DNA of 64,000 bases. Source: JBAIYU01 sp036763085. GTDB lineage: Bacteria > Bacillota > Negativicutes > DSM-1736 > Dendrosporobacteraceae. Shown one piece after another: positions 34,955-42,172 of this stretch (position 1 is its first letter; the number at the start of each line of letters is the position of its first letter). Location: contig NZ_JBAIYU010000010.1 of NCBI RefSeq assembly GCF_036763085.1, positions 682,001-746,000 of the forward strand, read 5' to 3'. The notes below the pieces were generated by a model that was not told where the DNA came from, searched no databases, and worked only from the letters and a program-made list of their open reading frames with translations. A program made the position numbers and the translations under genes.

Positions 34955-35101
34955 TTAGACAGCCTTATTTTTCTTCTCGGACTCGACTTTAGCTCTGCTC
35001 TTACTTTGTCTCAAATCATCAGCATCACAGTTGTTCTGAAATGCTACTTGAGCCCAACTTTATCTTTAACAGATTCGTTTTGTCCAAGTATCTGAAACCA
35101 A
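34955..35101 (-). pseudogene. Broken small gene behind the 413-aa membrane protein gene
   Basis: An AAGGAGG site follows the stop codon of the membrane protein gene. The frame beginning at TTG 35101 is interrupted by TAA at codons 12 and 14 and then reads on as WAQVAFQNNCDADDLRQSKS plus a basic/acidic tail to a TAA. The middle reads protein-like in another frame (ILGQNESVKDKVG). The pattern suggests one or two frameshifts in a former small gene. It could also be chance. Confidence 0.35.
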
Positions 35102-35112
35102 AACCTCCTTAA

Positions 35113-36354
35113 TCACCCGTTCTTACGACCAATACTAAGTGCATGATGTCCAGCCAATACTCGCTCGACCATCTCAGCCTCTTCCTCATGACAACTAACT
35201 ATGAGTACTACCTCTGTAACCTTCCCTGAAGTGTTTTTCTTCTGATAAAACCAATAGTAAAAATACTTAAATACAAAGCCTAAAGCTCCACCTGCAAAAA
35301 GAGCAATCAAACCCCATATTATTGGTCCCCAAGTCCACATAAATCCCCACATCACGCCAAAAAGCATAAATATTGTGCCCAAAACAGTAGGCAAATCAAA
35401 TATACTCATACCGTCTGCCCGATGAATAGTATCGAACATCCTTGTCTCTTTTTTCGGGATATGCATTGGAATTGCACAGATATTTTCTGGGTTTATACCC
35501 TTCTGCTCTAATTCCGAAATAGCAATTTCTAAGTTTATTGAGTGTTCAAATGAAGCAGTAATATACATAGCATTTTCCTTCTTGAATTGCATTTCAAACT
35601 TAGGGCTCTGGTACTTTCTCTTTAAAAAAAAGGCTTGTTCTTTCTCAAACAATCGGTTAAATTCTACAGTATTTACATACGCATCATAGATAGCAAATCC
35701 GTATATGGAGGGCAAAAACATAAGCCACTCTGGGTTAATAATGGCTTTTGCTTCTTCGAATAATCCTAATGCAGTATATTGTACTCCCTGGAAGAGAAAC
35801 GAATAGTAGGCTATTACCATCCACCATATTACAAGAAAAAAACCTGTTGGTATACGGTGGGTATATAAATGTCCTAACCCTGGAGCTATCACCGACCATG
35901 CCACGGCGGCCCAGGGTGACCTCTTGTCTAAAGCATTAATCTCCATAAAAGAAATGGAAACAGGCTGAATTGTTTGTTCGTGTCGATCAGCCAATATCGC
36001 CAATTGGTTAAATTGGAGTGTTAGACGGTAGCTATCCCATATTGCATATATATATACAGATAAATATAGGAGCAACCATCTATTATTTACGATTTCTTTC
36101 GCCATATCAAATCGGCCTGTAAAAGTATATAAGATTGCTAGATTTACATTACCCTGTGTATTTACAGTCATTTCCCAAAAGAAGAGTAAAAAACCAGTAA
36201 CATAATTCCCCATGCTAATATGGCCAAAACCAGGATATGATGCTGACCACCAAGCTATTGCCCAGGGGTTACGCAAATGAAAAAAATTAGTTGCTAAAGA
36301 GTTCATAATTCCCTTAGGCCGGCGAGGTTGTTCTTTTTGCGATTCTGTAAACAT
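35113..36354 (-). CDS. Multi-span membrane protein with two PGxGH repeats (413 aa)
   Basis: Unassigned. Two internal repeats with the same pattern: AIAWWSASYPGFGHISMGNY (about residue 28) and AAVAWSVIAPGLGHLYTHRI (about residue 150), each followed by GFLLFFWE / GFFLVIWW, recalling the helix-turn of TM2-like domains duplicated in tandem. After residue about 255 comes a soluble ferredoxin-like or stress-protein-like part (YITASFEHSINLEIAISELE), then two helices rich in Trp and Gly, and a C-terminal cytosolic tail with EEEAEMVERVL. The ATG at 36354 has AGGAGAG six bases upstream. Confidence 0.65.
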   Translation of the reverse strand: MFTESQKEQPRRPKGIMNSLATNFFHLRNPWAIAWWSASYPGFGHISMGNYVTGFLLFFWEMTVNTQGNVNLAILYTFTGRFDMAKEIVNNRWLLLYLSVYIYAIWDSYRLTLQFNQLAILADRHEQTIQPVSISFMEINALDKRSPWAAVAWSVIAPGLGHLYTHRIPTGFFLVIWWMVIAYYSFLFQGVQYTALGLFEEAKAIINPEWLMFLPSIYGFAIYDAYVNTVEFNRLFEKEQAFFLKRKYQSPKFEMQFKKENAMYITASFEHSINLEIAISELEQKGINPENICAIPMHIPKKETRMFDTIHRADGMSIFDLPTVLGTIFMLFGVMWGFMWTWGPIIWGLIALFAGGALGFVFKYFYYWFYQKKNTSGKVTEVVLIVSCHEEEAEMVERVLAGHHALSIGRKNG

Positions 36355-36609
36355 AAGCTCTCCTGGAAATAATATATGTTGCAAAATACTTGTACTTTCT
36401 TAGTTTTATCAATAGCTCAGATTATATGCATATGTCGTACTTCTAAACTAAGCGTCCTAAAATCGCTACATTCCAGCCGGCCTGACGATACCCCTAAGAT
36501 CCAGAAAAGCATGCGTTCCTGTCTCAGGTTAGACGCAAGCCCTTTTAGGCAGTAAAATACAAAAGCTCCCGAAGTAAAAAACCCTCAGAAGCCTTTATTG
36601 TCGCTAACA

Positions 36610-36663
36610 GTGTAGTAATCTTCCCCACCTAGTGACAGGTTAGTGCCACGGAACCCGTTTTGA
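36610..36663 (-). pseudogene. Partial copy of the selenocysteine tRNA
   Basis: Aligns with 41817-41869 of the tRNA-Sec gene at about 45 of 54 positions, in the same orientation. It includes an uninterrupted 18-base block TGACAGGTTAGTGCCACG (variable arm), the anticodon-loop end and most of the T arm (GTGTAG-AATC-CCCACC). The D arm, the 5' acceptor strand and the 3' CCA end are missing, so it cannot be a functional tRNA. Confidence 0.8.
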
Positions 36664-36680
36664 TTTCTTGATATATTCTT

Positions 36681-37559
36681 TTAATCACAGGTAATAACTT
36701 CGTATCCTATTTTGAAATTAAGTGTATGTGTTTTTGAGTACAACCTAATGCTATTTATAAAATTATCATCAATCATGCTGACATCTGAAACAAAATCCAC
36801 AGGCACGAATTCCTCTGGCAAATGCGCTTCATAATAGTCTTTAATTTGAAAGATTTTATCCGGCAATAAACTAACAGCATAATTACTATAAGCAATTTGA
36901 AATTTATCGTCTATCTCTGCATATTGAAGCTCCTGTACGCCCTGTAAAATAAAGTACTGCGCACCAATAGCTAAAAATTCCTTCTCGCTAATTTTATGTA
37001 GTTCAGGATGTCTTTCATCAATAAATTGCATTAATAAATTAAGTTCAGCAACGAAATAAATCAATTTTAAAGGAATATATACTTGCTTGCCCCAATCGAC
37101 TTCTGTAATAAGATATATCTCTCTAAATCCGCTTCTTATTATTTGTCTTTTTAGATCGTCGTTAAACAGATTATTGTATACTTCATCCCTATAAATTGTA
37201 TTACTAAAGAAGTTTTCTGTATCCATTATAATCAAATTAATTGGCAACAAATCATAATGATTTAGTTTCTCATTTTTGGCCATAATTCGTTCGGTGATAC
37301 CTCGTACATATACGTCTACATCAGGTGGAGATTGGATTGTTACATCTTTAGCATTTTTACTACCATAATTAGGAATATTTCTGATTCTCGCATTAGATTC
37401 ATTATGGTAATACTCTGTTACCTCTACTCCAAAAGAATATTTAGCTTTCTTATTAATTATAATAAAGTCTGGTTCCTCTGAAGGAGTAATTTGGTATTCA
37501 ACATCACTGTATATTAGATTTACTATGCTTATTTCTTTAAGTTTTTTATCTAAAATCAT
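36681..37559 (-). CDS. Orphan protein with possible PD-(D/E)xK-like motif (292 aa)
   Basis: Not recognised. The segment EPDFIIINKKAKYSFGVEVTEY (here split for reading as EPDF and GVEVTEY) has the spacing of a PD-(D/E)xK nuclease core, with a D after P and E-x-T following a hydrophobic strand. The lysine position is uncertain. The rest is alpha/beta and soluble, with many Tyr and Ile. The start is unclear: ATG 37559 has only a weak site, TTG 37584-37586 is the alternative. The gene begins 18 bases after the broken tRNA-Sec copy and has lower GC than its neighbours. Confidence 0.5.
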   Translation of the reverse strand: MILDKKLKEISIVNLIYSDVEYQITPSEEPDFIIINKKAKYSFGVEVTEYYHNESNARIRNIPNYGSKNAKDVTIQSPPDVDVYVRGITERIMAKNEKLNHYDLLPINLIIMDTENFFSNTIYRDEVYNNLFNDDLKRQIIRSGFREIYLITEVDWGKQVYIPLKLIYFVAELNLLMQFIDERHPELHKISEKEFLAIGAQYFILQGVQELQYAEIDDKFQIAYSNYAVSLLPDKIFQIKDYYEAHLPEEFVPVDFVSDVSMIDDNFINSIRLYSKTHTLNFKIGYEVITCD

Positions 37560-37776
37560 ACCATGATACCTGCACTTCCTATTCAATTATAAAGTTTTTG
37601 GTACCAACTTTGGTATATATAATTATACCTTATATATTATAGAAATTGTAACTGAGTGGAGAAACTAAAGTAAATGATGCTCTGACCTACGATAAGAGAT
37701 TAGCATAGAATGAATGAACTAATTAAGGTTAAAGCTTTTTTTTAAATCAAATTGAGTAACATTTTTCTAAACGGTT

Positions 37777-38457
37777 ATGATAATACTGTCCGTTAGGGGG
37801 TGGATACTCATTGATGTTCTAGAAAGATTACACAACTCTAGGCTTGTAACTTGGGAACTTAAAACTTTTCTATGGCAGCAAAACTTTCTAACTGCCAAGT
37901 GGTGGTTCATTGCTATAATTATTGCTATCTCATATGCTATCTGGTGGAAGTTCACTGATAAAAAGAGAATAATTGAATTATTGCTCTTTGGTTCTTTCAT
38001 TGCTGTATGTCGAGTAATATTTGACGATTGGGGTATTAATTCTGGAAGATGGACTTATGTTATAGACATAGTACCTCTTGGGGTAAGCCTATTTCTTAAC
38101 GATCTTACCATTGTGCCATTAAGCTATATGCTGGCATACCAGTACTCACCTTCATGGTCAAGGTTTCTCGTAACAACGGTTATTCTTCAGAGTGCTATTT
38201 CCTTTGCCTTTTTACCACTACTATCGCGGCTGGGAATACTTATAATACATAACTGGCACGTTGGCTATACCTTCATCTTTATGATGGTAGTTTCTATTAC
38301 AATGAGGACGATCATACTGCTTGGTTTAAATCTACAGAGAAATTCACGATTACAATATTCAGAGAGTATTTCGTATGAACTGATCCCCCAGCCTGCTATG
38401 AAACCAGTTCAGGAAGACGTTAAGAATGAAGTAGTTAAGAACAATAACAAGAACTAG
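37777..38457 (+). CDS. CBO0543 family integral membrane protein
   Basis: About 226 aa with five to six predicted helices. The family pattern is visible: WWKFTDKKRIIELLLFGSFI and, later, a central PLSYMLAYQYSP and the final IHNWHVGYTFIFMM region. Firmicutes proteins of this family are of unknown function. No good ribosome site precedes ATG 37777; a GGGGGTGG run instead sits seven bases before an in-frame ATT codon, so a rare ATT start is possible. The tail is polar and Asn/Lys-rich. Confidence 0.75.
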   Translation: MIILSVRGWILIDVLERLHNSRLVTWELKTFLWQQNFLTAKWWFIAIIIAISYAIWWKFTDKKRIIELLLFGSFIAVCRVIFDDWGINSGRWTYVIDIVPLGVSLFLNDLTIVPLSYMLAYQYSPSWSRFLVTTVILQSAISFAFLPLLSRLGILIIHNWHVGYTFIFMMVVSITMRTIILLGLNLQRNSRLQYSESISYELIPQPAMKPVQEDVKNEVVKNNNKN

Positions 38458-38573
38458 CTTTATTAATAGGACTTTGCTATATAAAATACTATACCGTCTT
38501 CGCCCTTTCCTTCAACACCACCCTCGTAGTACTACGAAGTTCCAAGTGCCAGGAGTTTTGCCCTTATTTACCC

Positions 38574-38777
38574 CTATTTCAAAAAACAATATCCAAGGTA
38601 TAACATCATTAGTAAAAAACCAATCAGCGATAACCCCATTTTATTGCAATTGCGTCTTCTGCTTATAGCTAAGCCATATAACTCTCCAACAAATAATACT
38701 GCAATTAAAATAACAAGTGCAAACCCAATATTTCCAGGCTTAATGAAATCAAGAAAGCTATGCCACATAAAGCTCAC
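38574..38777 (-). CDS. Small membrane protein (67 aa)
   Basis: Two hydrophobic spans (about residues 18-35, IGFALVILIAVLFVGELY, and 45-63) flanking the basic loop SRRRNCNK. GTG start with GAGG eight bases upstream. Not assigned to a family. Confidence 0.5.
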   Translation of the reverse strand: MSFMWHSFLDFIKPGNIGFALVILIAVLFVGELYGLAISRRRNCNKMGLSLIGFLLMMLYLGYCFLK

Positions 38778-38953
38778 AATACTCACCTCGCTTCATTATA
38801 TTAAAGTAAGGAACGAATATTTCCAGGCACCTCATTCCTTTTATCTTTTATTGTTAAAATTTGAAGTTGTAAGGACACAGTGAATACCACATCCGAAGTC
38901 CATGTTCATCCTCACCCCAATAAGCGACTCATCGAGAGCCGCTTTTATTACTT

Positions 38954-39535
38954 TTATCCAAAATACTCATTTCCATCAAATAGCTTACCAGCTATTTCAA
39001 ATCTATCAGTAAACTGCCACATCCTAGCACGTTGAAAGTCATTTTTGCTACCCCACTGAGCATTCCAGTATGGAACATACTCAGCTAACTGCGAAGTATC
39101 TATCACTCTAGTTAGCCACCAATACGAAGCATACACTCCAACATAGGAATATCCAGCATTATTCAACTCACAAATAAATGCTGAACACATATCAGTTATG
39201 GTCTGATTATCTGGCATTCCATTGCGTTCTTTATACCCATCAGCGTCCTCCATGTCAAACCAAATACCCAATTCAGGTATTATCCCATGCCCTTGTAACA
39301 CATCACGGACAAACTGCGCTTCGCCTTTTGCGGCCTCAACATCAAGGGCATAGCTATAATAATACACACCAATTTTTAAGCCTGCCGCAAGTGCACCATT
39401 TACGTTATCAACAAACTTTGTATCAAGATGGCGATTGCCGTACCCAAGACGAACTATAGCAAATTCGATACCGGACAGAACTATAGCTTTCCAATCGATC
39501 ACACCATTATGATAGCTTACATCTATGCCTTTCAT
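38954..39535 (-). CDS. GH25 family lysozyme-like muramidase
   Basis: 193 aa, a single GH25 domain that hydrolyses the MurNAc-GlcNAc bond. Visible: the N-terminal MKGIDVSYHNGVIDW, the catalytic D-x-E in IWFDMED, and YASYWW. There is no signal peptide and no wall-binding domain, as in phage endolysins, so it may be a prophage relic or a spore/lysis enzyme. The GGAGATGATAA site precedes the ATG. Confidence 0.88.
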   Translation of the reverse strand: MKGIDVSYHNGVIDWKAIVLSGIEFAIVRLGYGNRHLDTKFVDNVNGALAAGLKIGVYYYSYALDVEAAKGEAQFVRDVLQGHGIIPELGIWFDMEDADGYKERNGMPDNQTITDMCSAFICELNNAGYSYVGVYASYWWLTRVIDTSQLAEYVPYWNAQWGSKNDFQRARMWQFTDRFEIAGKLFDGNEYFG

Positions 39536-39716
39536 TTTATCATCTCCTTAGGTTTATTATATTCACGGCTATTTCCCAGGTTCTGATTTTTCACGTCAAA
39601 AAGAAGTATTAATTACTCGAAGCAGGAGTAGTCGTACATGAGCTACCCCTTAAAATGCAAAAAAACTGTTGTTACTGCTACCATTATCACACCTCTGATA
39701 TATTTGGGTAAAAGTA

Positions 39717-39740
39717 AAACCGCCCTGATTAGGACGGTTT
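39717..39740. terminator. Hairpin after the GH25 region
   Basis: AAACCG-CCTGATTAGG-CGGTTT with an inner CCT/AGG; short and imperfect. It sits between the GH25 gene and the 57-aa gene. Confidence 0.5.
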
Positions 39741-39796
39741 AAAGTTTTATATTCTTTAAAATCATAATATTCTTTGCAAATAAATTTTCTTCATCT

Positions 39797-39970
39797 TCAG
39801 TCGTCTTCAGTTTCAAAACCATGCTCAAGATGAGTATTAACATATTCAGCAGGAAGCTCAACTGAACCGGATCTTTTTAATTCTTGGTATAATTTTTGGC
39901 GCTCTTCATCAGATAGCTTTGAGCTTAATTTATTGACCTCTGTCCATTCACCAATATTATCTTTAGTCAT
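39797..39970 (-). CDS. Hypothetical acidic protein (57 aa)
   Basis: Frame MTKDNIGEWTEVNKLSSKLS, continuing with helical residues to GFETEDD. AAGGAGG lies six bases before the ATG. Not recognised; soluble, predicted helical. Confidence 0.55.
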   Translation of the reverse strand: MTKDNIGEWTEVNKLSSKLSDEERQKLYQELKRSGSVELPAEYVNTHLEHGFETEDD

Positions 39971-40079
39971 AATGTACCTCCTTCGTTAGTCTTATATTTA
40001 ATATGTCCCGCTCTCTATAATTTTACCAACGAAAAAGCCCGAAGAGTTAGTTGGATAAAAGGAAAAGAGCCTTTTGAAG

Positions 40080-40127
40080 TGCACCCCAAATGTTAGACAT
40101 TGATTAATGTTTGGAGGTGCACTAATG
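40080..40127 (+). mobile_element. Left-end remnant of an IS3-family (IS150-like) element
   Basis: TGCACCCCAAATGTTAGACA, a short spacer and TTTGGAGGTGCACTAATG have the layout of the 5' end of IS150-group elements: terminal inverted repeat and the ribosome site and ATG of the first transposase frame. The frame stops at once (TAA), and no transposase follows, so only the end remains. Identification is by pattern memory. Confidence 0.45.
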
Positions 40128-40145
40128 TAAGACCCAACAATTATA

Positions 40146-40175
40146 AAACTCCCAGCAAATAAGCCGGGAGTCTTT
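40146..40175. terminator. Imperfect hairpin after the IS remnant
   Basis: AACTCCCAGC and GCCGGGAGT pair around AAATAA, followed by CTTTG on the plus strand; weak. Confidence 0.4.
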
Positions 40176-40286
40176 GATTGTTTTTCGTTATGAGCCTGAG
40201 CGATAATAATCACCGAATTGCACAGTTAAAGTGGGTATAAAGTCCTAAAAATGAAAAATATGGTAAAATATTACCAAAATTAAACT

Positions 40287-40316
40287 TTTACATAATAATG
40301 TATTTTATGGTAAAAT
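40287..40316 (+). promoter_or_regulatory. Promoter of the outer-membrane protein gene
   Basis: TTTACA, 18-base spacer, TAAAAT. The nearby inverted repeat GGTAAAATATTACC (40262-40275) may be an operator. Confidence 0.5.
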
Positions 40317-40357
40317 ATAGAAAATATTCATAAATACATTTTATGGGGGTATACACG

Positions 40358-40969
40358 ATGAAGAAAAAAGTCTTAGCAAGCATTATTGGAGCAATGCTCG
40401 TGTCTAGCGTAGGTTTCGCCGCTCCTGTTACTAACTTAGAAGCTGGTCAAACAAGTGTAGGTTATAATTACTCCAATTTAGATTTTACTATTGATGGAAC
40501 GAAAATCGACTCAGCTGGCGCTAATGGTTTCTATGTGGAGCATGCAGTTAATAAGAATGTTATAATTGGTTTGGAATATAATGGTGGCGATATTACTAAA
40601 ACACTTGGTGGCGATGCTTTAAAGCTTGAAGACAAAGAAACAGATTTTTATGTGCAGTATAAAGTTGAAAAAGGAATCCGACTAGTATTGGGAACCCGTA
40701 ATTATGACCAATCTTTAAGCCTTAACGGAGCTACAGTTGGCTCATATGATACAAATAAAGTACTATACGGAGTAAGTTTCGATACTAAACTTGCTGATAA
40801 ATTGGACGGTTACACAACTTTATTAAAAACAAGTGATGAGACCGAGTGGCGTCTTGGCGCTACATATAAAGTTGATGAGCAAACTTCTATTGACGTAAAC
40901 TACAAAAACAAAGATTTTGATGGGTTAGAATTAAAAGGTGTTGGAATAGGTCTTAACTACAAATTCTAA
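40358..40969 (+). CDS. Outer-membrane beta-barrel-like protein (203 aa)
   Basis: Signal peptide MKKKVLASIIGAMLVSSVGF with an AAPV cleavage region, then alternating hydrophobic/polar beta strands (e.g. TSVGYNYSNLDFT, FYVQYKVEKGIRLVLG, DVNYKNKDF) with an aromatic C-terminal residue Phe, the signature recognised by the Bam machinery. Its small size (about 180 mature residues) suggests an eight-stranded barrel. GGGGG is seven bases before the ATG. Its presence implies a diderm envelope. Function unknown. Confidence 0.75.
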   Translation: MKKKVLASIIGAMLVSSVGFAAPVTNLEAGQTSVGYNYSNLDFTIDGTKIDSAGANGFYVEHAVNKNVIIGLEYNGGDITKTLGGDALKLEDKETDFYVQYKVEKGIRLVLGTRNYDQSLSLNGATVGSYDTNKVLYGVSFDTKLADKLDGYTTLLKTSDETEWRLGATYKVDEQTSIDVNYKNKDFDGLELKGVGIGLNYKF

Positions 40970-40982
40970 TAAAAGTCATCCG

Positions 40983-41020
40983 AATGGTGTGAGATTACTA
41001 GTCTCACACCATTTTTTATT
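40983..41020 (+). terminator. Terminator of the outer-membrane protein gene
   Basis: AATGGTGTGAGA/TCTCACACCATT around a seven-base loop, then six T. Confidence 0.85.
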
Positions 41021-41449
41021 ACATACACGTTGGAAACATTTGAGCTGTAAAACCCCCTATAGAAAAGAAAGGTGTAGCAACAAATCTTTATCTGTCATAT
41101 GCATAACCCTCCTTTATCTTTACGCCCCAATCTCCAACCGCCTCCGCTCCTTCAATACCACACTAACCAATATCGTCCTCACCTTCTTAATCCGCTCTGG
41201 TGCATTTCATAAATCGAAATTTTATCTTTACCAATGCCGCCAAGAATAGGATTCCTTTCTTTTTACATACTGTTGCAAATTCGTCAACCAACTTATGAAT
41301 TATTTCCTGATAAATTCCTCCTCAAATTTTAAATACTTACCGCACCCCTGTCATACAGATGAAATCGGTCTAAAATTACTGTGATCATGGCATTTTTGTA
41401 CCGTGACGCTATACACGTCGCTACACACTACGGTATACCTAACCGACCA
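41021..41449. other. Gene-free stretch with decayed coding fragments
   Basis: No supported gene. On the minus strand 41122-41205 reads APERIKKVRTILVSVVLKER and ends in a TAA; a similar tail STTRVVLKERAKTV occurs on the minus strand near 38492-38541. These look like remnants of one repeated gene, but no intact copy is present. Confidence 0.35.
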
Positions 41450-41704
41450 CTAACTATATAACTTATAGAGCTCATCTACTATGTTTACAATAAACATAAT
41501 ACCCATGCCAAGAAATATGCCGTAAGCTGATATTAAGGTAACTCGGTTTAAAATCTTAGCCATTTTTACATTGTCAGAAAAACTAGTGATTAGATTTCCC
41601 ATCAAGCCAACAACACCGATGATAGCCAGAGTAATAATACCATATAGAACTGATGCTACCTGTGGTCTTGCTTTATCGGCTATGCTTCCCAATCCTGATG
41701 TCAT
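41450..41704 (-). CDS. Small membrane protein (84 aa)
   Basis: Two hydrophobic spans (about residues 19-45, VLYGIITLAIIGVVGLMGNL, and 56-76) joined by a polar loop. The ATG at 41704 has AGGAA nine bases upstream. It lies 55 bases after the tRNA-Sec terminator. Not recognised. Confidence 0.5.
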   Translation of the reverse strand: MTSGLGSIADKARPQVASVLYGIITLAIIGVVGLMGNLITSFSDNVKMAKILNRVTLISAYGIFLGMGIMFIVNIVDELYKLYS

Positions 41705-41759
41705 GAATATTTCCTGACCCACGCTGCCCCACAATAAATTTTTCTATAGTCAGCACAAA

Positions 41760-41800
41760 CAAAGAGGCCTCTCAGTCGCAATGACCGAGAAGCCTTAAAT
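41760..41800 (-). terminator. Terminator of tRNA-Sec
   Basis: On the minus strand AAGGCTTCTCGGTC pairs with GACTGAGAGGCCTC around ATTGC and is followed by TTTGTTT, ten bases after the tRNA 3' end. Confidence 0.75.
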
Positions 41801-41806
41801 TCTCTA

Positions 41807-41903
41807 TGGCGGGAGCGTGTAGGAATCGAACCCACCCATGACAGGTTAGTGCCACGCAAACGGTTTTGAAGACCGCAGAAGCCACCAGGCCCCATCCGCC
41901 CCC
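41807..41903 (-). tRNA. selC: Selenocysteine tRNA, anticodon UCA
   Basis: 97-base tRNA with the anticodon loop CTTCAAA (anticodon TCA), an extended variable arm (GCGTGGCACTAACCTGTCAT region), the T loop GTTCGATTCC and an encoded CCA. The acceptor pairs GGGGGCG with CGCTCCC, followed by G-CCA. The long variable arm and the UCA anticodon are specific to selC. It implies a selenoprotein machinery (SelA, SelB, SelD) elsewhere; no in-frame UGA with SECIS was noticed in this window. Confidence 0.95.
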
Positions 41904-42038
41904 ATATATACTCTATATTAGCATGTATCAAATTAAATAGAAATATTCCCTCAGGATAACTTTACTGTTAAATACAAATAATATTTCCCTGGAAATACAT
42001 GATGATAATTTTTCCACCCTTGAGATATCATTTTGTTA

Positions 42039-42067
42039 TTGACAGTCCTTTTCTCTACTGCTATACT
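42039..42067 (+). promoter_or_regulatory. Strong sigma-A promoter of amtB
   Basis: TTGACA, exactly 17 bases, TATACT. Transcription should start near 42074, about 100 bases before the amtB ATG. Confidence 0.8.
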
Positions 42068-42105
42068 AAGTTCCATCAGAACAACATAATGATTATTGGC
42101 AATGA

Positions 42106-42142
42106 AGCCATCGCAATTTTTGCGATGGCTTTTTCTGTTTTC
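42106..42142 (+). terminator. Leader terminator between promoter and amtB
   Basis: AGCCATCGCAA-TTT-TTGCGATGGCT (eleven-base perfect arms), then TTTTTCTGTTTT. It lies 32 bases after the predicted start of transcription and 31 bases before the amtB ATG, so full-length amtB mRNA needs readthrough: a transcription attenuator. Confidence 0.75.
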
Positions 42143-42172
42143 TTATACTTTAATTCAAGAGGAGGTTTCACA

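Noticed and set aside
36610..36663. A second functional tRNA-Sec
   Set aside because: D arm, 5' acceptor strand and CCA are missing and the anticodon stem is broken.
41122..41205. Protein-like fragment sharing a VVLKER tail with a fragment near 38500
   Set aside because: Only about 15 residues match and no intact copy or start exists; recorded as decayed sequence, not as a gene.
41999..42172. N-terminal extension of amtB
   Set aside because: It covers a consensus promoter and a terminator; the AGGAGG site is directly before 42173.
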